Assembly: GCA_963720705.1 (NCBI GenBank)
Contig: CAVRGJ010000002.1
Coordinates: 496,001-560,000 of the forward strand
DNA length: 64,000 nt
Reading direction: 5' to 3'
Origin: DASWJZ01 sp963720705
GTDB taxonomy: Bacteria > Pseudomonadota > Alphaproteobacteria > Rhizobiales > Afifellaceae
Within the stretch, counting starts at the first letter, position 1; each line of letters begins with the position of its first letter. The notes beneath the pieces were generated by a model. The model saw nothing but the letters and a program-made list of their open reading frames with translations, did not search any database and was not told where the DNA came from. The position numbers and the translations under genes are program-made. Positions 35,302 to 44,806 of the stretch are shown here, in pieces.

Positions 35302-36592
35302 ATGCACCGATCTTTTGGAGGCGGCCTTTGCGCGATGCTGCGTAGGTGCTTCTTTGGAATGGTCGCTGTTGGGGGTTTTTCGCTTCTATCGGTGACATGC
35401 ACGTTCGCAGCGGAAACGCGGGACTACCCGGTTGGAGCGGGGGACCTGCTGCAGGTCGTCATCTATGGGGAGGACAACGTCTCGAACGTTCTGTCCGGTC
35501 GTTTTCGCGTCGAACCGGACGGCTCGATCAACTACCCGCTGCTCGGTAAGCTCGATGTGGCTGGGAAGAGCCCCGTAGAGATTGCCAAACTCCTCGGAGA
35601 AGCGCTGTCGAAGCAAGTTCCGGTCAGTCTGCCCACGGTTTCGGTGGCCGAGTTTGCACCGGTGTTCCTGATAGGCGATGTCGCGCGAACGGGCCCTTTC
35701 CAGTTCCAACCGGATATGACCGTATTCCAGCTTGTCTTGCAGGCCGGCGGAATCTCGCAGGCTGGGGTCTCCGAGGCTGCACGGATCTCTCTGCAGCAGG
35801 ATGTCCAAACGCTGGCGCTGAACAACTATTCGCTCAGGGTGCAGCGCGCTCGCCTTACTGCAGAAATTCGCCACGAACCGTTCGACAGCAGCGCTATCAC
35901 CGGAGCCCCGAACGCTGAGGCGGCGAGCATTGCCTCAGCGGAATCTGCCATATTTGAGGAGCACCAGCGCACCCAGGAGTCGCGAGAAGGCACATACGAA
36001 GCTCAGAAAGCAGGCTATGAGCAAGAGATATCATCGATTGAGCAGAGCATAGTGCTGCATGACGAAGGAGTGCGACTGCTCGAGGAGCAGGTCAATGTGC
36101 AACAAGGGCTGACAGACCGGGGGCTGGCGGCGCAATCGAAATCTACGCGACCTCAAACGCCAACTCTTCGCCACCCGACGGGAAGCACTTGAGTTTCGTA
36201 CGGCGTTGTTCCGCGCCAAACAGAATCGGATTGCCGTTGATCGGGATCTCGCCGAAGCCCAGAATCGCGTCGACACCGACAACGTTGAGAAGTTGCGCGA
36301 TGTCGACCTTGCCCTCCAGCAAAACGAGATAGCGCTGGCTGCAGCGCAGGCCAAGTTCGATCAATTCGACACGAGCCGTGATGCCGCACAGGACGCGCTC
36401 GGACGAGTTCCGCAATATGTCCTCATTCGACTTGTCGACGGCGCGTACGCTTCCACCATTGTCGACGAAAATTCAAAACTGGAGCGCGGCGACATCATTC
36501 GAGTGGCGTTCGACGACAACCGGGACAAGCCGGCTGCCGACGGCGCCGCACCGCCGGCGGATGCGCAGAAGGCTGCCGAGCTTTCGAATTGA
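35302..36592 (+). CDS. OPX/ExoF-type polysaccharide export protein (copy 1), apparent frameshift
   Basis: The start at 35302 has a strong GGGGAGGG site. A signal segment (FFGMVAVGGFSLLSVTCTFA) precedes the Poly_export domain (DYPVGAGDLLQVVIYGEDN, RVEPDGSINYPLLGKL) and a SLBB domain (VFLIGDVARTGPFQFQPDM). A long coiled coil follows. At about 36138 one missing base breaks the frame; the coil continues in the next frame (RDLKRQLFATRREALEFR) and ends after PADAQKAAELSN. Full length would be about 430 residues. It should form part of the periplasmic export channel. Confidence 0.85.
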
Positions 36593-36688
36593 CGGCGCGG
36601 TGCGCTTCCCGTTCGGCGTGACTACGCCAGTTCGACCGCAGGCGGCCTTCCTTGAGACCTGGGTAGTCCGAAAGGGTAGTGCGGGCGA

Positions 36689-37675
36689 TTACGCCGACGC
36701 ACCGCGCGAAAGCGCGTCTGCGATGCGGGAACGGATGTGTCCCCAGGGATTGCGCAATTCAAGGAGATATTCGACCGGCGGGACGACAGCGAGCCGCGGC
36801 GAAAGCTCGAACGCAAACTTCAGGAGTTCGAACCCCGCGGCACGTTGGCCTCGCACAATGTGAGACAAAGCGGACCAGTACGCGCGCTTTCCGAGATTGC
36901 GATGAACGCGGCGTCGTAAGTTGCTCGCTCCTGGCATCGAAGGAGCCTCGCGGGAGAAGAAGCTGTCAAAAGCAAGCTTCGTCTCGACCATGTCACTTTT
37001 GAAGTCGTGCCAAAGAGTTGCCGACATATTTGTTTCGTGTACGCGTCTTATGCCGTGCACCGCATTCGTCAGGGCGACTTTGCGGTTCAGGGACAGACGA
37101 AGGTACATCTCCAAATCTTCGGTGAACGCAACGTCGTTTCTGAAATGCCCGACGCGTTTGAGATCCGCGGTGCGAACGAGCGCCGAGCCGCCACCGAACA
37201 GCACTTCACTCGGGAGAGATCTTTCAAGCGTGAATTCCTCGGTCGACAGAAACCGCCACCCATCTTCGTTCGAATTGTCAATCTCGGGAAACGGCTCGGC
37301 CTCCCGCCAGACCAGCTCTGCACCACTTGCAAACGAGACCGTGGGTTCATTTTCGAGGATGGGGAGCGTGCGCTGGAAGTTGCCCTCCACGAGAAGGTCG
37401 TCAGCGCATAGCAGCACGAAGTACTTTCCAGCCGCCCAGTCAACTCCATAATTGTAGGAGGCATGGTGGCCAAGATTCTTCTCACGCGCGACGACGGTGA
37501 TGCGCCTATCGCTTTCTGCCAAATCTCGCGCAACATTGACGCTGTTGTCCGCCGATGCATTGTCGACGATCAGGATTCGGATGTCATCAACGCCCTGGCA
37601 CGTAATGCTCGCAACGCATTCTCGCAGATAGTGCGCGTAGTTATAGTTTGGAATGACGACGTCGATCAGTGCCAT
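36689..37675 (-). CDS. Family 2 glycosyltransferase
   Basis: The 328-residue enzyme has the GT-A start DVVIPNYNYAHYLRECVASI, a DNASADNS turn and the metal-binding LCADDLL as a DxD-like motif. The C-terminal third is helical with Arg-rich patches and no membrane spans. It adds one sugar to the growing lipid-linked unit on the cytoplasmic face. Its start overlaps the end of the GT8 gene by 10 bases, so translation is coupled in a unit that also includes the pyruvyltransferase-like gene. Confidence 0.93.
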   Translation of the reverse strand: MALIDVVIPNYNYAHYLRECVASITCQGVDDIRILIVDNASADNSVNVARDLAESDRRITVVAREKNLGHHASYNYGVDWAAGKYFVLLCADDLLVEGNFQRTLPILENEPTVSFASGAELVWREAEPFPEIDNSNEDGWRFLSTEEFTLERSLPSEVLFGGGSALVRTADLKRVGHFRNDVAFTEDLEMYLRLSLNRKVALTNAVHGIRRVHETNMSATLWHDFKSDMVETKLAFDSFFSREAPSMPGASNLRRRVHRNLGKRAYWSALSHIVRGQRAAGFELLKFAFELSPRLAVVPPVEYLLELRNPWGHIRSRIADALSRGASA

Positions 37676-38715
37676 GTGTGCCCCCTCGTCGACTTCTCTG
37701 GCATTCGAGTTTCACGGGCCCGCAGCTTTGGTATGCGATCCTCGATTTTCACTATGGCACGCTCGTAGCGCCGGGCGGTTCTGTAGCGGCGAAGAGCATT
37801 CAAAGAATAGCTCAGGCCGTAGTCGAAGTTTCCATGAGGAAATGGCAAGTTCGTCTCGGCGCTGATATGCCGGAGAAGGCTGTGCTCTCTTCGGTCGCAC
37901 CGCCAAGGGCGTACGGGGATGAATTTGACCCTGCCGGTGTAGTGCCGAATGAGGGCGGTCGACCAAGAACGCGTGTTGAATGCAGATTTCTGGACGTTGT
38001 AGGTCACCGGCAGCACGTCAAAGTCGTCGCCGAGCGTGAGATTGAGTGCGCACTGGTCATTCGGGGTGCACCGCGACAAGTAGGCACATGCATCCGAGTG
38101 ACGGCGGAGGGCTTCTGTGAAGCGATCAAGCGCCCCGGTATCGAGCCATCGTTTGCTGTTGATCATCAACACGCCGGAGTTGAAATACTCGGGAGAAACA
38201 CCGTTTTTTTCGCAATTGTTGGCGAACGAGGGGTCATCGAAACCGGTGGAGATCGATAGATCGAGGCAGGCGGCCGCGGTCTTGCGAAACCCGACGAGTT
38301 CGTCGCACTTGAGGTCTCCAAACGCCAAGGTGTCACCGTCCAGATAAAGTATGTAAGCGTAATCATGGGCAAGCTGCTCGATGGCCGTCACCCTCAGGTA
38401 CGCCGCCGGCGTCAGATGCCTGTCGACTGAGATCGTTTGCGCCGGCGCGTACGACGGTGCTTCGGCGACCGTCAGACTATGCCCGTGAGCTTCGATGGAT
38501 GATCGATAGCGTGACGGCACCTCGGCCAGGTAACCATGCTGAAACAAGAAGAAGTCGACCGGCATGCGGTGACCGAGCGCCACTGACGCAAGCGCGAAAA
38601 GCGTCATATCGTGATAGTTGCGGTCGGTGACATAGGCGACGGCAACGCGCCCGCTGCGATCGGGACGTCGTTGATGTCGGTCCCCGTTGAGGAATTTCCC
38701 TGCGTTTTCGGCCAC
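37666..38715 (-). CDS. Family 8 glycosyltransferase
   Basis: The 349-residue enzyme begins VAVAYVTDRNYHDM and has the DxD motif in ILYLDGDTLAFG, then EYFNSGVLMINSKRW, NDQCALNLTLGD and IRHYTGRVKFI. These are the ordered signatures of GT8, which uses UDP-glucose or UDP-galactose with retention. It starts at a GTG behind GGGGCG, 12 bases after the pyruvyltransferase-like gene. Confidence 0.93.
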   Translation of the reverse strand: MAENAGKFLNGDRHQRRPDRSGRVAVAYVTDRNYHDMTLFALASVALGHRMPVDFFLFQHGYLAEVPSRYRSSIEAHGHSLTVAEAPSYAPAQTISVDRHLTPAAYLRVTAIEQLAHDYAYILYLDGDTLAFGDLKCDELVGFRKTAAACLDLSISTGFDDPSFANNCEKNGVSPEYFNSGVLMINSKRWLDTGALDRFTEALRRHSDACAYLSRCTPNDQCALNLTLGDDFDVLPVTYNVQKSAFNTRSWSTALIRHYTGRVKFIPVRPWRCDRREHSLLRHISAETNLPFPHGNFDYGLSYSLNALRRYRTARRYERAIVKIEDRIPKLRARETRMPEKSTRGHTWH

Positions 38716-38727
38716 GTCGCCCCGCCT

Positions 38728-40032
38728 CTATCGCCTCGATCGATCCAAAATGTAACTGCGAAGCAGGCTCTCCTGAATCGCAAGTTGGCGCGTGTAGTGC
38801 TCGACCGTCTCACGTATCCGCACGGCGCGCACGGCCCGTTCCTCGAGCAAGCGTTCAAATTGGGGGATTAGCCAGGCCACGCTGAACCGCTCGACGTCGG
38901 TGCAATACTCCGAGAGGCCCATTTCGGCTGCCAGCGCGTCAAACTTTTCGAGATACCCGAGTGAGATCACCGGCAGCCCTACCCGGAGTGCGCACACGAA
39001 GTTGTGGAAGCGCGTCGCGACAACAATGTCCGCGGCCTGCATCTGCGCCATGACGTCATGGAGAGATCGGGAGGGCTGGAAGACAACACGCTTCAGCTCT
39101 TCCGCCGACGCGCTCCGTTCGAGATCTCTCATGAGGTCGCCGACAGCCACCTCGTCATTGTCTTGTCCCAGAATCAACCTGACAGCGAACCCTCGGGACA
39201 GAAGGTATCTTGTAAACTCGGCAAGCTTGGCGATGTACGTGTTGTAGATGAGTGTGCCATTGCCCGTCCGCCCGCGATAGTTCATCACACCTAAGCCGAC
39301 TGTAATCGGTCCGTCGGAATCGCGTTCGACCGGTGCTGGGATCGGCAGGCCGAACGCCAGATCAGGAAATAACCTGTCTGCTTTGGTGTCGACGCCGAGA
39401 GACGCGACGAAGTCCCGCGAAATACCGTCGCGAAAGGAGCGATACTCTGCGGAGCGTGCTGCCCCGGCGAAGAAGGATCGACTGAGCCGATGGTAGGCCG
39501 GTCCGGCACCGATGCTGACAGCTGCGACGGCGCGGCGGCGCAGCCGCGCAAGGAGCATCCATTTCAGGAATACATAGGGCATTCCATAAGGCGTATCGCC
39601 GAAGTCGTCGAATGCCCCTGTGCCAGCCAAAACCAGGGCATCAAAATCACGAAGAATATGAAAAACACGAATAGGGCCGTAGAGCTTGTAAGGGAGGCGC
39701 CCGAGCATTCTGTTCACTCGGTCCAACCAAGGTGTTCTGATTCCCGGTCGCGTCATCTTGACGGCCTCGATACCGAGCGTCTGCCTGACAATGCCGGGAT
39801 CCATGCAGATCGCTGTCAGCTCGGCCTCCGGACAAGTCTGCCGGAGGGACAGGATCATCGCTTCGAGCGAGCCGTCGTTTCCGAAATTGCCAACCCCGAA
39901 TTGTCCAAGTAGCGCGATCCGCAAGGGTTTCACGCCTTGCTTCGCCGACACTCTTGCTGTGGAGAGCGCGTACGCTCGCGCATTGGGGTGATCCCTGAGC
40001 GCAACCGCGTGCTGTGCACGTTCTATCGGCAT
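38728..40032 (-). CDS. Polysaccharide pyruvyltransferase family protein
   Basis: The 434-residue protein belongs to the CsaB/WcaK family. IALLGQFGVGNFGNDG is the N-terminal Rossmann-like motif; ALVLAGTGAFDD, ATRFHNFVCALRVGLPVI and the GYLEKFDALAAEMGL segment match the C-terminal donor-binding half. Known members transfer pyruvate ketals from phosphoenolpyruvate to sugars. This would add a negative charge to the polymer, as in succinoglycan. It is first in the pyruvyl-GT8-GT2 unit. Confidence 0.9.
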   Translation of the reverse strand: MPIERAQHAVALRDHPNARAYALSTARVSAKQGVKPLRIALLGQFGVGNFGNDGSLEAMILSLRQTCPEAELTAICMDPGIVRQTLGIEAVKMTRPGIRTPWLDRVNRMLGRLPYKLYGPIRVFHILRDFDALVLAGTGAFDDFGDTPYGMPYVFLKWMLLARLRRRAVAAVSIGAGPAYHRLSRSFFAGAARSAEYRSFRDGISRDFVASLGVDTKADRLFPDLAFGLPIPAPVERDSDGPITVGLGVMNYRGRTGNGTLIYNTYIAKLAEFTRYLLSRGFAVRLILGQDNDEVAVGDLMRDLERSASAEELKRVVFQPSRSLHDVMAQMQAADIVVATRFHNFVCALRVGLPVISLGYLEKFDALAAEMGLSEYCTDVERFSVAWLIPQFERLLEERAVRAVRIRETVEHYTRQLAIQESLLRSYILDRSRR

Positions 40033-40263
40033 CGTCCGGCTACTCGCTCGGTCCTCATGTTATTGGCGCAACAAATTCCGCCCTGTGAAGCGCCATTGCT
40101 GCGGGCAAATCGGGTCTGCGTCCTGTTTTCGGCATCTCCCAATACGTCAGTCTAGCAAGCACGAGTAGCCGCGGCCACGCGGAGCGGATAGGCCGATAGG
40201 TTTAAGCGTAGGTCACTTTTGGCTAAGGGCAGCCGTCATCATCCCGCTCGTCGGGGAGTTGAC

Positions 40264-41733
40264 CTAACTCCTGCGCGGAACAAGGCGTCGCCTGATCGGC
40301 GCATCAAGCAAACGAGCTACGACCCTGACGATCTCCGGCCACATCGGGTGCGTCGTCAGCCACAACCCAATCAGCCAGCCTACGCCCGACAGCGCGGCTG
40401 CGGCCACCGCCAGCGGAACCGTGAACTGCAGGTCCCGCGCGAGCGCGGCCGCCAGGATGAGCGGCCCTGCGACGGTCGCGGCTGTTACGAGGGCGCTGCG
40501 ACGGAGGGCTCCGAGGATCTCCAGATAGGTTATCGAAAGCTTCGTGCGGACGAACGACATCGACACGACCGCCTGGAGCGGAATGGTGATGAGGAAGCTG
40601 AGCGCCACGGCGGTTGCGCCTAAGAAGCCCGCACCGAGAAGAATGGCAGCAGAGATCGGCCAGATTACCGCGGCGCGAACCAGGTTCTCACGCATTGCTC
40701 CATTTACTACGAGGATAGGATAGTTGAGTTCGTTGGAAAAAGAGAACATCCAGCCGAGTGCGGCGATCCGAACAAGCGGCACGGCCGCTGTCCATTGATC
40801 ACCGAGGACAACAGCGACGATCGGACCTGCAAGCACGGCCAACATGGCAAGTGCCGGCCATTGCAGGGCGGTTATGTGCTCGATGGCGTGGATATACGCG
40901 GCCTTCAAGTCGCGTTTGTCACGCGAGATTTGCGAGAAGGCCGGCATGGCGACCGCCATCACGCCGGCAAGAAAAACCTTGTCAGAAACCTGCACAAGGG
41001 CGAACACCCGGTTCAGAACGCCAAGCGAGTTGAACGAAAGGATCCGCGGAAAGATCAGAAACGGAACTGCCTCGTAGACGCGATAGAGCAGGGCCGCGAT
41101 CCCGTTGTAGCTGCCGAACCGCAACATGGGGCTCCATCCGCGCCAGGTCGGCCGAAAGACCCGCAGGTCGGGGCGGCAGGCAACGGAGATGATCATCATG
41201 GTGGTGGAGGCCGCAAGACCGGCCCAGCCGAAGCTTTGAAAGCCAAAGCCTAGATGAAGGAGGAAGAGCAGAGCGGCCGAGCTGGCGAGAGCGCTGAGCG
41301 CGTTCACCAGTGCGACTTTTCCGAAGGCCATCTCGCGTCGCAGGAGGCCGACGATCGTCTGCTGAAACGGATCGATCGTGAGTGCAAGAGCGATGAGGCA
41401 GAGGTAGAGCTGCAAGCCCGGCTGTCCGTAAACCCGCTCAAGCCAATGAGACGCGATGGCAATGCTGGCGGCTATCGGCATCGTGATCAGCATCATCCAA
41501 GTGAATGCAGCTCGGATATCGAGTTCGTCGAGCTGCGATTTCTGAACGATATAGGCCTGCGGTGCGAAATCGCGCGCGGCCACCGCGATACTCGTAATGG
41601 CGATGCCGATGACGGTGACACCAAATTCGCTCGGCGTCAGCAGGCGCGCGGCGATCGCGAGCGTCAGAAAGTTGACCGCCATGCCGAAATAGCGGTCAGC
41701 CGTCGTCACGATGAGCGCCAATCTGAGGCCCAT
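40264..41733 (-). CDS. Wzx-type oligosaccharide flippase (MOP/PST family)
   Basis: The start at 41733 follows AGGAGGCACA, the best ribosome binding site in the locus, giving 489 residues; longer frames upstream are not needed. About 12-14 transmembrane helices are visible, beginning ADRYFGMAVNFLTLAIAARLLTPSEFG (the first helix and the conserved PSEFG loop, read here as two parts). The protein should move the lipid-linked repeat unit across the inner membrane. It lies between the pyruvyltransferase-like gene and a GT4 gene on the same strand. Confidence 0.93.
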   Translation of the reverse strand: MGLRLALIVTTADRYFGMAVNFLTLAIAARLLTPSEFGVTVIGIAITSIAVAARDFAPQAYIVQKSQLDELDIRAAFTWMMLITMPIAASIAIASHWLERVYGQPGLQLYLCLIALALTIDPFQQTIVGLLRREMAFGKVALVNALSALASSAALLFLLHLGFGFQSFGWAGLAASTTMMIISVACRPDLRVFRPTWRGWSPMLRFGSYNGIAALLYRVYEAVPFLIFPRILSFNSLGVLNRVFALVQVSDKVFLAGVMAVAMPAFSQISRDKRDLKAAYIHAIEHITALQWPALAMLAVLAGPIVAVVLGDQWTAAVPLVRIAALGWMFSFSNELNYPILVVNGAMRENLVRAAVIWPISAAILLGAGFLGATAVALSFLITIPLQAVVSMSFVRTKLSITYLEILGALRRSALVTAATVAGPLILAAALARDLQFTVPLAVAAAALSGVGWLIGLWLTTHPMWPEIVRVVARLLDAPIRRRLVPRRS

Positions 41734-41910
41734 TGTGCCTCCTATCAGCTTCGACAGTGGCGAGATCATCCTAGAGACCGGCAAAGCAACGTGCCCAAAC
41801 GACCCTCGATTCTGCGGCATTTGCCTGACATGCCCCTCAGCCGAGCAGCGATAGAGCGAGGCCGTAGTCGCTAAACATGTAGAATGGCGGAGCGGCGTCT
41901 ATGCTTCTCA

Positions 41911-43194
41911 TCAATCCGGCTCCTTGTGATGCCGGTTGTCGTGTGGTTCCGAAAGCAGGCCGTCGGCCTCCGCCATGAGAACCAGATATTGCTCTGCAAT
42001 CTTGCGCCAGGAATAGGCGTCCGCTCGCGCATAGCCCTGCGTAATCTGCTGGCTTCGAAGTGCAGTGCAAGCCCCCAATCTCATGATCACCGAGAGCCAT
42101 TCCTCCGGGTCGTCCGGATCAGCATAGAGGGCAGCCTCACCGCAAATCTCCGGGAGGCACCTGGCCGTCGACGCTATCACAGGGCAGCCATGAACCATCG
42201 CCTCGACTGCCGGAAGCCCGAAGCCTTCGATCCGAGAGGGGAAGAGAAAGCAAAGAGCCGCGGATAGAGCTTTCGCGAAATCGTCGTCGCTAATTCGGCC
42301 GAGAAACCGGATGTTGCTGTGCGTTTGCGCGCCTTGCCGTTGCAGCACGGAGGCGTCGATGTCGCCCGCCATCCAAAGGTCAACGCCCTTTTGGTCGAGC
42401 AACGGCGCAAGCCGCGCCAGAAGCGTCATGTTCTTGTATCTCTCGGCGCGTCCGAGGCACAGGACGAACGGACGACGCCGGCGGACTTCTAGATGGGAAC
42501 GTGCCTCATTCCAGCGTCGCGCGTGATCGCTACCGTTGTAGGTGACGACGATCTTATCTTTCGGGGCAATACCGAATTGCGTCAGATGCTCCCGCGACAA
42601 CTCGGAGACGGTGGTGATGCGGGCAGCGCGGCGACCGAGCGCCGGCAGTATGAAACGATGCGCCAAGCGGAAGAGCCTTCCGTAGCTCTCAGGCATCAAC
42701 CTCGTGTGCAGGTCGTGAATGCAGACGATGTGCCGTTTCACGCCGATCGGAGCGAGGTTGCAGAAACTGAGAAGGCCGCCCTTTACGTGGGCTGGAAGCT
42801 GCATCTGCACCCAGAATTGTGGCAGTCTCGGATGTCGGAACTCGCGAACGAGCCGGATCGGGATGGCCCCGAACTCTTCGCTCGTTTCCCGCGGTGCAAG
42901 AAGCTCGATATCGAGGTCGCGGGTTAAGGGGTGCCGTTCAGCGACAAGAGCGTCGAGCTGGCGCGTGACCTCTTTCGCATAGCGGGCCACACCGGTAGGA
43001 CGCAGCGTGAGGAAGTCGCCATTGATCGCCCAATGACGCTTCGGCGCTCGGGCGGCAGTTTTCGGCACTGTGCGAGCGGGGGCCGTTTCGAAAAGCCGAG
43101 CCGGTTGCTGCAGCACCCGCAGTGACGTGACTATCTCCAATGGGTTGGTAGCCTTCATTTCCTTCAAGCGTCGCTCTCTTGGGTCGTCGCTCAA
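41911..43194 (-). CDS. Family 4 glycosyltransferase
   Basis: The 427-residue enzyme has a GT-B fold. The C-terminal half shows FVLCLGRAERYKN (donor domain start), IRFLGRISDDDFA, and FPSRIEGFGLPAVEAMVHGCPVIAS, the E-x7-E motif of GT4. The N-terminus is uncertain: a TTG at 43194 or the ATG at 43158. It is divergent from the next GT4 gene. Confidence 0.92.
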   Translation of the reverse strand: MSDDPRERRLKEMKATNPLEIVTSLRVLQQPARLFETAPARTVPKTAARAPKRHWAINGDFLTLRPTGVARYAKEVTRQLDALVAERHPLTRDLDIELLAPRETSEEFGAIPIRLVREFRHPRLPQFWVQMQLPAHVKGGLLSFCNLAPIGVKRHIVCIHDLHTRLMPESYGRLFRLAHRFILPALGRRAARITTVSELSREHLTQFGIAPKDKIVVTYNGSDHARRWNEARSHLEVRRRRPFVLCLGRAERYKNMTLLARLAPLLDQKGVDLWMAGDIDASVLQRQGAQTHSNIRFLGRISDDDFAKALSAALCFLFPSRIEGFGLPAVEAMVHGCPVIASTARCLPEICGEAALYADPDDPEEWLSVIMRLGACTALRSQQITQGYARADAYSWRKIAEQYLVLMAEADGLLSEPHDNRHHKEPD

Positions 43195-43477
43195 TGTCGG
43201 CGCTGGAGCGCGTGTACCGAAGTCACGTGAGCCGCCGGCAGCGGCTTCGATAACCGAATTGGCGTGCCGGGGGAGGCTATCATCGGGGGCTCGCCTTCGG
43301 CATTCGGTCGTGCGAGGTACGCCTATAGGTCCACTTGTTCATCCGATGAACGACATCGCCCCCCAAAAGGCGTGGACCGCCCGTCGATGGTATCCGATCG
43401 GACACCGGTCTCCGCCAACCAGATCGTGGTAGGCGAAGATTGGAATCCATGCCCGACGCACAGGAACCGCGGGACTT

Positions 43478-44710
43478 ATGGTTGAGCGCGTCGTTGTAAT
43501 CAGTGACGATAGTGCAGCTAGCGGCGGCGCTGCGTTGATGATGCGCGCTTCGATCCGGCTTCTGCGCGGGCGCGGCGTCCCGGTAACGCTAATAACTGGC
43601 GATGCGGGTGATGATCCTGAGCTGCAGGCGCTCGGTGTCACCGTGGTCCCGTTGGTGAGTCAAAACATCAACGAAGGCTGGAGGCCAGCTGCGGCGGTCA
43701 GAGGAATCTACGACCGGCGGAACAAAGAAATCCTGGGGCGCTGGATCGATCGCCACGATACCCCGGGGACAGCGTATCACTTGCACAATTGGCACAAGGT
43801 GCTGTCTCCAGCGGTATTTGCGCCGCTGCGTGGCGTTGCCTCGCGCCTCTTCATGACGGCGCACGACTATTTCCTCGTCTGCCCGAATGGCGGCTTTCTT
43901 CACTACCCGAAGAAACTGGCATGCGAGCGGACCCCCATGTCGGCCGGCTGTATCTCAGCCCAGTGCGACAAGCGACATTATGCTCACAAGCTGTGGCGCG
44001 TTGCGCGCGGGGCGACGCTGCGCCGGATCTTCGATTTTTCGGACACTGAGGCAACGGTGATTGCCGTACACGACGGGATGGTTCCCTATCTCGTGCGCGG
44101 GGGGATTGCCCGGCAAGCCATCACAGTTCTCCGCAATCCGGTGATGCCGTGGACCGACGTGCGGGTTAGGTCTGAACGCAATCACGAGCTCTTCTTTGTC
44201 GGACGGCTGGAGGAGGACAAAGGTGTGCGTCTGCTAGCGGAAGCAGCAAAGCGTGCCGGTGTCGCATTGAGGGTCGTTGGCGACGGCCCGCTCAGGCCGA
44301 TGCTTGAACGTCAGTATCCGGAGGTCCTCTTCGCCGGCAAGAAGAGCCGAAGCGAGCTCCAAGAGCTCGTAACACAAGCGCGGATGCTGGCAGTGCCAAC
44401 CCGCTGGCGCGAAACCTTTGGGCTCGTGGCGCTGGAAGCCGCCATGAGCGGCATCCCGGTCATCGTGTCGACGTTGGCGTTGATTTCACGCGAAATCGTT
44501 CAATCGGGGAGCGGAATAGCGTGCGATCCGCATGACGAAACCGCGCTGGCAAAGGCGATCACGGATCTTGCGGGCAATGACCTGAAGGTGCGTGCGATGA
44601 GTGAGGCGGCCTTCACCGAGACAAGGAAATTGGCCCCGACAGCTCATGCATGGTGCGACGACCTGTTGGCGCTCTACGAAGCGAAACTCGCCGGGCGCCT
44701 TGCCGCTTAG
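43478..44710 (+). CDS. Family 4 glycosyltransferase
   Basis: The 410-residue enzyme shows an N-terminal domain with ASGGAALMMRASIRLL and HLHNWHKVLSPAVF, then the donor-domain signatures LFFVGRLEEDKGVRLL, VLFAGKKSRSELQEL and RWRETFGLVALEAAMSGIPVIVS. The Cys-rich loop around residues 135-165 (CPNGGFLHYPKKLACERT, CISAQCDK) is typical of one GT4 subgroup that includes colanic-acid-type enzymes. The ATG at 43478 has GGGA upstream. Confidence 0.93.
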   Translation: MVERVVVISDDSAASGGAALMMRASIRLLRGRGVPVTLITGDAGDDPELQALGVTVVPLVSQNINEGWRPAAAVRGIYDRRNKEILGRWIDRHDTPGTAYHLHNWHKVLSPAVFAPLRGVASRLFMTAHDYFLVCPNGGFLHYPKKLACERTPMSAGCISAQCDKRHYAHKLWRVARGATLRRIFDFSDTEATVIAVHDGMVPYLVRGGIARQAITVLRNPVMPWTDVRVRSERNHELFFVGRLEEDKGVRLLAEAAKRAGVALRVVGDGPLRPMLERQYPEVLFAGKKSRSELQELVTQARMLAVPTRWRETFGLVALEAAMSGIPVIVSTLALISREIVQSGSGIACDPHDETALAKAITDLAGNDLKVRAMSEAAFTETRKLAPTAHAWCDDLLALYEAKLAGRLAA

Positions 44711-44806
44711 ATGCGAATTCAGGTCGAACGAGTCACCCGTCGTTGGTCGGAAGCGGCTATCTACAGCGCCACAAGTTTTGTTGTGACGGCCCGCGGGCAA
44801 TGGGCG